64,000 nt of DNA from Duganella flavida. Lineage in GTDB: Bacteria; Pseudomonadota; Gammaproteobacteria; Burkholderiales; Burkholderiaceae_D. Made by a program: the position numbers and the translations under genes. Below are positions 1 through 7,060 of the stretch, in pieces (position 1 is the stretch's first letter; every line of letters begins with the position of its first letter). Location of the stretch: contig NZ_WWCN01000002.1 of assembly GCF_009857445.1 (NCBI RefSeq), positions 248,001 to 312,000 on the forward strand. Reading direction: 5' to 3'. The notes beneath the pieces are model-generated. The model had not been told where the DNA came from, searched no databases, and saw nothing but the letters and a program-made list of their open reading frames with translations.

Positions 1-491
1 TCGATCTGGGCCGGCGTCATCGCATCCAGGCCTTGCTTGTGGCTGCGCAGGTTGAAGAACAGCTTGCGCTGGGCCTTGGTGGTGGCCACTTTGACCAGGC
101 GCCAGTTCTTCAGGATGTACTCGTGCATCTCGGCCTTGATCCAGTGCATGGCGTAGGACACCAGGCGCACACCCTGATCCGGGTCGAAACGTTTCACCGC
201 CTTCATCAGGCCGATATTGCCTTCCTGGATCAGGTCGCCGTGCGGCAGGCCGTAGCCGAGGTAGCCGCGCGCGATCGACACCACCAGGCGCAGGTGCGAC
301 ATCACCAGACGCTCAGCGGCGGCCAGGTCGTTTTGTTCTTTCAGGCTCTTGCCCAGGGAAATTTCTTCTTCGTGCGTCAGCATCGGCAGGCGATTAACGG
401 CCGAAATGTAAGCATCCAGGTTGCCCAGGTTGCCACTGAACCCGAGTCCCAGAGCACTGTTGTTTGCAGGTACCACGGACATCATAGTCAT
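1..491 (-). CDS. rpoH: RNA polymerase heat-shock sigma factor RpoH (sigma-32), 5' part only
   Basis: The reading frame starts at the ATG at 491 on the minus strand and runs off the left edge, giving about 163 residues of the N-terminal half. It shows sigma-70 regions 1.2 and 2: a [19 protein letters not shown] core segment, then [19 protein letters not shown]. The RpoH-box stretch [10 protein letters not shown] separates sigma-32 from RpoD and RpoS. An AAGGA lies about eight bases upstream of the ATG. RpoH directs RNA polymerase to chaperone and protease promoters after heat or misfolding stress. It follows ftsYEX on the same strand, as in many proteobacteria, but has its own promoter and CIRCE operator at 547-576. 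The identity is certain; the C-terminal half (regions 3 and 4) is outside the window. Confidence 0.96.
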   Translation of the reverse strand, partial: MTMMSVVPANNSALGLGFSGNLGNLDAYISAVNRLPMLTHEEEISLGKSLKEQNDLAAAERLVMSHLRLVVSIARGYLGYGLPHGDLIQEGNIGLMKAVKRFDPDQGVRLVSYAMHWIKAEMHEYILKNWRLVKVATTKAQRKLFFNLRSHKQGLDAMTPAQI

Positions 492-546
492 TTTCGTTTC
501 CTTCGCTTGAGATTGCTTTTGAGCACTAACGTACTCTGTCGAACAT

Positions 547-576
547 ATATTAGCACTCTCTGTCGATGAGTGCCAA
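547..576 (-). promoter_or_regulatory. Sigma-70-type promoter of rpoH
   Basis: Read on the minus strand, TTGGCA (576-571) is followed after 18 nt by TATAAT-like TAATAT (552-547). These are good -35 and -10 hexamers about 60 bp before the rpoH ATG. The promoter lies almost wholly inside the CIRCE palindrome, so a bound repressor would block polymerase directly. This is inferred from sequence; no start site is known. Confidence 0.7.
550..576. promoter_or_regulatory. CIRCE element (HrcA operator) in front of rpoH
   Basis: TTAGCACTC (550-558), nine bases, then GAGTGCCAA (568-576). The CIRCE consensus is TTAGCACTC-N9-GAGTGCTAA, so 17 of 18 arm positions match and the spacer length is exact. CIRCE is the operator of the heat-labile repressor HrcA, usually found before groESL or dnaK. 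Here it covers the rpoH promoter, so HrcA would control the level of the heat-shock sigma factor itself. hrcA is not in this window. Confidence 0.9.
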
Positions 577-697
577 TCGTCCGAAATCTATGACCTTCAT
601 AGCAAAAATGCTATGGGGCCTTCTGTTGTATTTAGGATGCTTGATGGAGCTTAGGGCTGGCTTAACGCTAAAAATCATCGTAGGCCGGGCAGATGCG

Positions 698-725
698 CCG
701 TTCCGTACGAGGACGCACGGAACGG
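698..725. repeat. 9-bp inverted repeat between ftsX and rpoH
   Basis: CCGTTCCGT (698-706) and ACGGAACGG (717-725) form a perfect 9-bp stem with a 10-nt loop, 10 bases after the ftsX stop on the minus strand. A run of five T occurs only some 20 nt further on, so this is a weak fit to an intrinsic terminator. It could attenuate read-through from ftsX into rpoH or protect the ftsX transcript end. Confidence 0.5.
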
Positions 726-734
726 GCGAGGGAC

Positions 735-1655
735 TTAGTTCAGGCGCGCGGTATGGCGTTTGACCGACAGGCGGGCGCCAATCAGGCCGAGGCCGGCCGA
801 CAGGGCCAGCAGGGCGGCGACGGCCAGCGGTGGCAGCGGCGCCAGCTGGAATTCCGAGGCGTACAACTTTGCAAATTCGGCAATCGCGGTGTTCAGTGGG
901 CGCAGGGCCAGCGTTACCGCACCCAGGGCCACGCCGCCGGCGCACACACCGAGCAGGGCGCCGGTGTAGTAGAACGGGCGGTGGATGAAGCTGTCGGTTG
1001 CGCCGATCAGTTTGGACACCAGGATTTCCTCGCGCTGGGTCAGCACTTGCAGGCGGATGGTGTTGAAGATCACCGCCACCACCACCGTGCCCAGGGTCGC
1101 CGCCAGCAGCAGCAAGGCCAGGCGCAGCACGTTGAGCAGGGCGGCCAGGCGTTTCACCCATGCCGAATCGACCTGCACGGTATCGACACCGGGCAGCTGG
1201 CGGATCTGCTCGGCCAGCGCGTCGACGTCGCCGCCGGCCTGGGCGTTGCGGAAGGCGTCCAGCTTCAGCACGTAGCTATCCGGCAGCGGGTTGTCGCCCA
1301 GCGTGGCCAGCACGTCGGCCAGGCCGTTCTTGTCTTTCAGGTTCTCCAGCGCTTTTTCGCGCGGCGTGAAGATGATTTTGGCTTGCTTGTCTTTGACCGC
1401 CTGGCGCAGCGACACGGCCAGCCCTTCGGCTTGCTCGCGCGGGGTGTCGAGTTTCAGGAATATGCTGATCTCCGGATCGACCGACAGCGATTCCGACATC
1501 GGGCGCACGTTGTCGAGCAGGGTCACGCCCATGAAGGGCAGGGCCAGCGCAATCGCCACCACCAGGATGTTGAACAGAAAGCCGCCCGGCGAGCGGCGCA
1601 GGTGCACCAGTGCGGCGGCTAGCGCGTAGCGGTGTTGACGGAACCAGTAAGTCAT
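735..1655 (-). CDS. ftsX: Cell division protein FtsX
   Basis: A 306-residue FtsX/permease-family protein. With FtsE it forms the inner-membrane ABC-type complex that activates septal peptidoglycan hydrolases during division. Four membrane segments are visible, at roughly residues 27-47, 175-200, 228-250 and 272-295. The periplasmic loop between the first two (about 50-170) is the part expected to contact murein hydrolase activators. The start ATG overlaps the ftsE stop by four bases (ATGA), the usual translational coupling of this pair. It is the last gene before the rpoH promoter in the minus-strand ftsY-ftsE-ftsX order. Length and topology are normal for the family. Confidence 0.95.
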   Translation of the reverse strand: MTYWFRQHRYALAAALVHLRRSPGGFLFNILVVAIALALPFMGVTLLDNVRPMSESLSVDPEISIFLKLDTPREQAEGLAVSLRQAVKDKQAKIIFTPREKALENLKDKNGLADVLATLGDNPLPDSYVLKLDAFRNAQAGGDVDALAEQIRQLPGVDTVQVDSAWVKRLAALLNVLRLALLLLAATLGTVVVAVIFNTIRLQVLTQREEILVSKLIGATDSFIHRPFYYTGALLGVCAGGVALGAVTLALRPLNTAIAEFAKLYASEFQLAPLPPLAVAALLALSAGLGLIGARLSVKRHTARLN

Positions 1656-2308
1656 GCCGCCACCTCCAGCTGGCCTTGCTTAAGTTGGATCACGCGCGCA
1701 GCGGAGTCCAGCATCTGTTCATCGTGGCTGGAAATCAAACAAGTGACGCCGACCGAGTTGAAAGCCTTCAGCGCATCTAGCACCTTGTTGGCGCTGGCGC
1801 GGTCGAGGTTGGCGGTCGGTTCGTCGGCCAGAATGACTTGCGGGCGGTTGACGATGGCGCGCGCGATCGACACCCGTTGCTGCTCGCCGCCGGACAGGGC
1901 CAGCGGCTGGGCGTCGGCGCGGTTGCCGAGGCCGACCTTGTCAAGCGCGGCGCGCGCGCGCTGTTCGGCCTGGCCGTGCGAGGCGCCGGTCACCAGCAGC
2001 GGCAGCATCACATTGGCCAGCACGCTGCGGTCGGTCAGCAAGCGCTGCTGCTGGAAGATCAGGCCGAGATTGCGGCGCAGGAAGGGCACTGCCACCGGTT
2101 TGATGCGGCTGATGTCCTGGCCGTTGACGATCACCTGCCCGGCGCTCGGGCGCTCCATGGCAGCGATCATTTTCATCAGGGTGGATTTGCCGGCGCCGGA
2201 GGGGCCGGCCAGGAAAACCAGTTCGCCTTTATTTACTGTGAATGACACGTCGCGCAGCGCCGTCACATCGGAAGAGTATTGTTTAGAGACGTTCCGGAAT
2301 TCGATCAT
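1652..2308 (-). CDS. ftsE: Cell division ATP-binding protein FtsE
   Basis: A 218-residue ABC ATPase partner of FtsX. It has Walker A GPSGAGKS near residue 37, signature LSGGEQQR and Walker B VILADEPT, followed by an H-loop (SSHDEQ). I chose the ATG at 2308, giving the family-typical start [15 protein letters not shown] at 2326 would add six residues and overlap the ftsY stop region. No convincing ribosome-binding site decides between the two, and coupling to ftsY is likely either way. FtsE hydrolyses ATP to gate FtsX at the division site. Confidence 0.94.
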   Translation of the reverse strand: MIEFRNVSKQYSSDVTALRDVSFTVNKGELVFLAGPSGAGKSTLMKMIAAMERPSAGQVIVNGQDISRIKPVAVPFLRRNLGLIFQQQRLLTDRSVLANVMLPLLVTGASHGQAEQRARAALDKVGLGNRADAQPLALSGGEQQRVSIARAIVNRPQVILADEPTANLDRASANKVLDALKAFNSVGVTCLISSHDEQMLDSAARVIQLKQGQLEVAA

Positions 2309-2318
2309 AGAGGTCTGA

Positions 2319-3359
2319 TTATCCAAGCAGTGCTTCTACAAATTCGGCAGCCACAAACGGCTGCAGGTCTTCAATCTTTTCGCCGACGCCGATGAAGTAC
2401 ACCGGTACCGGACGCACACGCGCAATCGCCGCCAGCACGCCGCCCTTGGCGGTGCCGTCCAGCTTGGTGATGACGAGGCCGGTCAGCTTGAGGGCATCGT
2501 CGAAGGCCTTCACCTGCGCCAGCGCATTTTGCCCGGTATTGCCGTCGATAACCAGCAGAGTTTCGTGCGGTGCGCCTTCCATGCCCTTGCCGATCACACG
2601 CTGGACTTTTTTCAGTTCTTCCATCAGGTGCAGCTGGGTCGGCAGGCGGCCGGCGGTGTCGATCATGACCACGTCCACGCCCTTGGCTTTGCCGGACTGC
2701 ACGGCGTCGAACGAGACGGCGGCCGGGTCGCCCGAGGCTTGCGAAATCACAGTGATGTTGTTGCGCTGGCCCCAGACCATCAGCTGCTCGCGGGCGGCGG
2801 CGCGGAAGGTGTCGCCGGCGGCCAGCAGCACGGACTGGCCGTGGGTCTGCATATGCTTGGCCAGCTTGCCGATGGTGGTGGTCTTGCCGGCGCCGTTGAC
2901 GCCGGAGATCATCATCACGGTCGGGGTGTGGCGGCCCAGTTCGAACGGGTGTTCGAGCGGGGTCAGCAATTCGATTAGCAGCTGTTTCAGCGCGGCTTTG
3001 ACGGCGGCGGCGTCCAGTAGCTTGTCTTCCTTGACCTTGCGCTTGAGCTCGGCGAGCAGGTATTCGGTGGCGTCCACGCCGGCGTCGGCCATCAGCAGGG
3101 CGGCTTCCAGTTCATCGTACAGGTCGTCGTCGATCTTGGCGCCGACGAACAGGATGGACAGGTTGTTGGAGGTCTTGGACAGGCCGGCCTTCAGGCGCGA
3201 CATCCACGATTGCTTCTGAGCTGGCTCTTCAATTGGCAGCAGGTCAGGCAGATCGGGAACGGCGGCAGGCGCGGCAGAAGGGGGGGCAGAAGCCGGGGCG
3301 ACGACAGGCGCCGCAGGCGCTTCGGGAGCGACAGGTTTTTTCTTGAAGAAGCTGAACAT
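2319..3359 (-). CDS. ftsY: Signal recognition particle receptor FtsY
   Basis: A 346-residue SRP-type GTPase that docks ribosome-SRP complexes at the inner membrane. The start MFSFFKKKP is followed by a short Ala/Pro-rich linker (about residues 9-45) in place of the long acidic domain of E. coli FtsY. The NG domain follows, with P-loop GVNGAGKTTTIGKLA, DTFRAAAREQL, DTAGR and TKLDGTAKGG. A longer frame extends upstream to 3479, but the 40 extra residues resemble translated intergenic DNA, and MFSFFKK is the usual family start. The stop lies 10 bp before the ftsE ATG, so ftsY-ftsE-ftsX are probably one transcript. Confidence 0.95.
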   Translation of the reverse strand: MFSFFKKKPVAPEAPAAPVVAPASAPPSAAPAAVPDLPDLLPIEEPAQKQSWMSRLKAGLSKTSNNLSILFVGAKIDDDLYDELEAALLMADAGVDATEYLLAELKRKVKEDKLLDAAAVKAALKQLLIELLTPLEHPFELGRHTPTVMMISGVNGAGKTTTIGKLAKHMQTHGQSVLLAAGDTFRAAAREQLMVWGQRNNITVISQASGDPAAVSFDAVQSGKAKGVDVVMIDTAGRLPTQLHLMEELKKVQRVIGKGMEGAPHETLLVIDGNTGQNALAQVKAFDDALKLTGLVITKLDGTAKGGVLAAIARVRPVPVYFIGVGEKIEDLQPFVAAEFVEALLG

Positions 3360-3429
3360 GGATATGTATTTGGGGTGCTGGCCAGCACGAAGTAGGGCTA
3401 TTTTACCAGAGCGCCGTGGCGCCCAGCGC

Positions 3430-4371
3430 TTAGCCGGCCGACAAGCTTGCGTTGCGCGTGCGCCATTCGCCGATTGCACCGGCTAAATCGGCCAGTTCAA
3501 ATACCCGCACAAACGCTTGGCGGCGACGCTTGAGCGCGGCATTGCTGCCGCCGGCCCACAGCTCGGCGCTGCCGCCCAGCCGGTTGCGCAGCTCGGCCAG
3601 CCCATCGAGCGCCTGGCGCGGATTCATGGCCACCGAGAACGACAACGCAATCACATCCACCCGCTGCGCGCGCGCCGCCTCGACGATATCGAGCAGTGGC
3701 GTCTGCACGCCCAGCGAAATGCACTGCGCGCCTTCGGCCACGCACATGGCCTCGGCCATCAGCAGGCCCAGCCCGTGACGCTCTTGCGGCAAGGTGGTCA
3801 GCAAGATGCGCGGCGTGCCCACATTGCTGGCGTTCGCTTGCGGCATGGCGAAAATCGCGCTGCGCATCACCACCGTCAGCGACTCGGTATATAAGTGTTC
3901 TTCAAACGTGGCCAGTTGGCCGCTGGCCCAGGCTTCGCCAATCAGGGTGGTCAGCGGCGCCACCAGTTCGATCACGAAACTCTTCAGGCCCATCATCAGC
4001 AGCGCCTGCGACAGCTTGCGGCGCAGCGCTTCCATTTGATGGCTCTTGCATAAATCGAGGTAGCTTTGCAGCTCGGGCGCAGGCTGGCCTGGATTCTTGC
4101 CGGTGGCTTTGCCGGTCAGCGCCTGCAATTCGTCGGCGCTGAACTGGATCACTTTGCCGGGCCGGAAGCCGAGGTCGATCAGGCGCTTGACCAGCCGCAG
4201 CTTGTGCACCTGCTCGAGCGGATACACGCGTTCGCCATTGGGATCGCGCAAGGGCTGCGGGAAGTCGTAACGGCGTTCCCACACGCGCAAGGTTTCCTTG
4301 GCCACGCCGGTGTCGCGTTCGACGTCGCTGATGGTGCTCGGCACAAGTTGTGAGGGAACTATATTAGTCAT
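3430..4371 (-). CDS. CarH/LitR-like MerR-family regulator with cobalamin-binding domain
   Basis: A 313-residue protein. Residues 12-75 are a MerR-type winged helix (TLRVWERRYDFPQP..GERVY), about 95-175 a helical bundle, and about 185-305 a Rossmann-like B12-binding domain. The bundle has W148, nine residues, then E158-H159: the W-x9-E-H signature of CarH photoreceptors that caps adenosylcobalamin. The lower ligand motif is E197-x-H199-x-x-G202, so the axial histidine is present. By family knowledge such proteins repress in the dark as B12-bound tetramers and release DNA when light breaks the Co-C bond. The gene is 70 bp upstream of ftsY on the same strand, and no light-response gene is adjacent. 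Its targets are unknown. No clear ribosome-binding site precedes the ATG. Confidence 0.85.
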   Translation of the reverse strand: MTNIVPSQLVPSTISDVERDTGVAKETLRVWERRYDFPQPLRDPNGERVYPLEQVHKLRLVKRLIDLGFRPGKVIQFSADELQALTGKATGKNPGQPAPELQSYLDLCKSHQMEALRRKLSQALLMMGLKSFVIELVAPLTTLIGEAWASGQLATFEEHLYTESLTVVMRSAIFAMPQANASNVGTPRILLTTLPQERHGLGLLMAEAMCVAEGAQCISLGVQTPLLDIVEAARAQRVDVIALSFSVAMNPRQALDGLAELRNRLGGSAELWAGGSNAALKRRRQAFVRVFELADLAGAIGEWRTRNASLSAG

Positions 4372-5116
4372 TGGGTATTTGGCGACTGCAGGGTTGGGGC
4401 AGACGGTAGGCGCTTCGCATTCTACCTTCGTTTTACACCCGAAAACACCGCGTGCCTAGCGTGTTCTGCGGTGTGGAACTTGCAGGTAAGAGCTTGTCCA
4501 CGACACACAGTTGGCATCCAGAACTATTTCCATGAATCCGGTCTTTCCCCTTTGTTTGTACAGGACAAAAATATTTCCATTTAGAGAAAAAATTATTGCC
4601 ATAAGTGTTGCAATGAGGGAACTTGCGAGGATGGCGGGGCACGATCAAGCCGTTGAATGAATCGTTTTCATGCACCAAACCAGTGCGTAAAAGCAAGGTC
4701 ACGCACTATTTTGTCTCCTATACACAACAGGTAGCAATTTCTTACAAATCGGTAACCACATGCAACTTACGGCGGTTTTTACTGAATTTGCTACACAAGT
4801 AAAGCAGTATCACTGTGAGCAAAGTTGGTTTCCGGGCTATTTTGCTGGATAAACGCACCGAACAAACTCTCGGGTTGTTAGCTTATTACCATTTGGTAGA
4901 GAAGAGTGCGCGAGGGGTTCAGTATAAAATAGCGTCAGAAATAGCAATGTGGCTATTTTTACTTGGTCCGAAGAGCAGTGGTATCGCCACCGTGTTTTTC
5001 GTGCGGAGATCCCGGCCCGTTTCGCTTGCTCGGCAGGAAATATTGCGATGCGGTAAAATGCCGTTGCTTTGGAAAAACGACAAGAATTTCGCTGTTCTGT
5101 ATGAATGGTTTTACAC
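4372..5116. other. Long AT-richer intergenic region between the CarH-like gene and the porin gene
   Basis: About 745 bp with lower GC than its surroundings and no convincing gene. Short frames exist on both strands but lack family resemblance and normal codon use. A 7-bp hairpin, AAATAGC (4939-4945) with GCTATTT (4952-4958), is followed by a T-rich stretch and could be a weak terminator or the end of a small RNA. The region must contain the promoter of the CarH-like gene, and such regulators often repress their own promoter. I could not identify an operator by eye. Confidence 0.5.
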
Positions 5117-5145
5117 TTGTTGAAGTTTCTGAGCATCAGTATAGT
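5117..5145 (+). promoter_or_regulatory. Likely promoter of the porin gene, followed by a structured leader
   Basis: TTGTTG (5117-5122), 17 nt, TATAGT (5140-5145). Initiation near 5152 would give a leader of about 195 nt before the porin ATG at 5348. The leader contains perfect hairpins, CGCTC/GAGCG at 5157-5171 and CGGCT/AGCCG at 5271-5282, and ends with AAGGAAACACGTA before the start. Long structured leaders on porin genes are common targets of small RNAs. That role is inferred here. Confidence 0.45.
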
Positions 5146-5347
5146 GCCGCCTCCGGCGCTCCACGAGAGCGTCGCGACAAAGCCGGCGTAGATTTATCGG
5201 CCGCAACACAGTGAACGCATCCCGCTTGGGGTGCACAGTGGCAGCTGGGGAGTTTGCCCTCACGCACAAACGGCTTTAGCCGAGAAGCACCGAACACGCC
5301 GTACTACTGGCTTATTTTTACAGCAACACAACTGAAGGAAACACGTA

Positions 5348-6451
5348 ATGAAAAAATCCCTTATCGCTATCGCCGTATTGGCAGCAACCAGCTCCGCAGC
5401 ATTCGCTCAATCGAACGTCACCATCTACGGCATCCTGGATGCAGGTATCGTCGCTGAACGCGGCGGCGCAGCTGGCAGCGTCAGCAAAGTCACCAGCGGC
5501 GCAGCTTCGGCATCGCGCATTGGCTTCAAAGGCACTGAAGATCTGGGCGGCGGTCTGAGCGCGATCTTCAAACTGGAAACCGGCGCGAAAATCGACGACG
5601 GCACCCTGGACGCGACCAACACCATCTTCAACCGTGAAGCCTATGTAGGCCTGTCGTCGAAAACCGCCGGCACCCTGACCCTGGGTCGTCAGTACACTCC
5701 GTACTACGAAACCCTGCGCGACGTTGGCGATCCATTCGCAATGGGCTACGCTGGTACCGCGAAAAACCTGTTCCCAGTTGCTAGCTTCATGACCCGTAAC
5801 TCGAACGCGGTTGTGTACAAAACCCCTAACCTGGAAGGCTTCACCGGCGCGGTTTCGTACAGCCTGGGCGAACAAAACGGCGACTCGTCGGCTGCCCGTC
5901 AAGTTGGCGCATCGCTGGGCTACAACAACGGTCCTCTGAACGTTGCTGTTGCTTACAACATGAAAAACAACGACCTGGCCGCTACCTCGACCGCAGCAGC
6001 TGTGAACACTGGCGTTGGCCACAACGGCCTGATCGCTGCTAACTACGACTTCAAAGTAGTTAAAGTATTCGCCGCTTACTCGCAAGACAAAGGCGTAGGC
6101 AGCGCACCAATCAACGGTGCAGCAAGCGCAACCGCAACCACCTCGGCTTTCGGTTACGCCTTCGCTCAGTCGAAAGACAGCACCGACGCTCTGATCGGCC
6201 TGACCGCGCCAGTATCGGCTTCGGGCACCGTGATGGCTTCGTACATCCGCAAAAACGACAAAGAAGTTGCTAACCGTGACGCTGACCAGTGGGCAATCGG
6301 CTACAACTACGCTCTGTCGAAGCGCACCAGCACCTACGTTGCTTACGCTAAGATCAAAAACAAAAACGGCGCTGGCTACACCGTTGGTAACAACACCGAA
6401 GCCGGTTCGGGCGACAAAGCCTTCAATCTGGGCCTGCGTCACTCGTTCTAA
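5348..6451 (+). CDS. Gram-negative general porin (trimeric beta-barrel)
   Basis: A 367-residue outer-membrane protein. The signal peptide MKKSLIAIAVLAATSSAAFA is followed by mature QSNVTIYGILDAGIV, the standard start of betaproteobacterial 16-strand porins. It ends ..FNLGLRHSF with the terminal phenylalanine needed for BAM-dependent insertion. Alternating hydrophobic strands run throughout, and a loop rich in Ala/Thr/Ser lies near residues 240-275. The codons are strongly optimised (mainly CTG, GGC, GAA, AAC), as expected for an abundant protein. AAGGA lies nine bases before the ATG. It stands alone between its own promoter and a terminator at 6477. It passes small hydrophilic solutes; specificity cannot be read from sequence. 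Confidence 0.93.
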   Translation: MKKSLIAIAVLAATSSAAFAQSNVTIYGILDAGIVAERGGAAGSVSKVTSGAASASRIGFKGTEDLGGGLSAIFKLETGAKIDDGTLDATNTIFNREAYVGLSSKTAGTLTLGRQYTPYYETLRDVGDPFAMGYAGTAKNLFPVASFMTRNSNAVVYKTPNLEGFTGAVSYSLGEQNGDSSAARQVGASLGYNNGPLNVAVAYNMKNNDLAATSTAAAVNTGVGHNGLIAANYDFKVVKVFAAYSQDKGVGSAPINGAASATATTSAFGYAFAQSKDSTDALIGLTAPVSASGTVMASYIRKNDKEVANRDADQWAIGYNYALSKRTSTYVAYAKIKNKNGAGYTVGNNTEAGSGDKAFNLGLRHSF

Positions 6452-6476
6452 TCTGATTTAATCAGGTTTGAATCCA

Positions 6477-6508
6477 CAACGGCTGCCTGGTGCAGCCGTT
6501 GTTCTTTT
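6477..6508 (+). terminator. Intrinsic terminator after the porin gene
   Basis: CAACGGCTGC (6477-6486), loop CTGGT, GCAGCCGTTG (6492-6501), then TTCTTTT. A perfect 10-bp GC-rich stem with a T-rich tail, 26 bp after the porin stop. Confidence 0.85.
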
Positions 6509-6520
6509 GTGGAAGTGAAA

Positions 6521-7048
6521 ATGATTCGACGAGCCTTTTTTGCCGGCGCCATCTTGCTGGCATCCTGCGCCGTGCTGGCCGCGCCGAAGAAGCCGGGTGC
6601 GCTGCCGCGCTACGGCATGGTGGTGTTTTCCGATTTATGCATCCATGCGGACAGCGGTGAATTTGGCGGCCAGCGCATCACGCTGCAGCGCTTTGCCGAA
6701 GTCGATACGGTGCTGTACGAATACACGGCCGGCGGCATAAGCTGGCCGGTGGTGGCCAGCGACGTGACTATCGATCCGCGCGGCCAGCAGTTTTATTTCA
6801 CGGTGCAGCCGCCGGATGAAGAAGAACGCACCATCAGTGGCAAGCTGGCCGATAACGGCAAGACGCTGGTGCTGGAAGGCGGCTATTGCGAAGATCAGTC
6901 GGTGCCGATGCGCCTGCCGGTGGTGACGGATTTCAGCCGCAAGGCCGGCACCTGCCGTGCCTGCCCCGCGCCGAAAGCGAAGAAGGAAAAAGAAGAAGAA
7001 AAAAAGCCGGTGATCGACACCGGCTCCACGGTTACCGCCGGCCTGTGA
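6521..7048 (+). CDS. Small exported protein of unknown function
   Basis: A 175-residue protein I do not recognise. The ATG at 6521 follows GGAAG by five bases; a GTG at 6509 would add four residues. The N-terminus MIRRAFFAGAILLASC is a signal peptide. L-A-S-C16 fits a lipobox, but AVLA-APKK just after could instead be a signal peptidase I site, so lipoprotein or soluble periplasmic protein are both possible. The middle is predicted beta-rich, with two further cysteines spaced C-R-A-C near residue 148. The tail carries a charged Lys/Glu run (KAKKEKEEEKK) ending ..TVTAGL. It lies between the porin terminator and a convergent gene 12 bp away, so it is probably monocistronic. Confidence 0.7.
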   Translation: MIRRAFFAGAILLASCAVLAAPKKPGALPRYGMVVFSDLCIHADSGEFGGQRITLQRFAEVDTVLYEYTAGGISWPVVASDVTIDPRGQQFYFTVQPPDEEERTISGKLADNGKTLVLEGGYCEDQSVPMRLPVVTDFSRKAGTCRACPAPKAKKEKEEEKKPVIDTGSTVTAGL

Positions 7049-7060
7049 GCCGGCCTTGGT

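Noticed and set aside
4433..4702. 89-codon minus-strand frame before the CarH-like gene
   Set aside because: No ribosome-binding site, composition like intergenic DNA, and it covers the promoter region needed by the downstream gene.
4815..5123. 102-codon frame upstream of the porin gene
   Set aside because: GTG start, atypical codon use and no recognisable domain; it overlaps the likely porin -35. A real small protein cannot be fully excluded.
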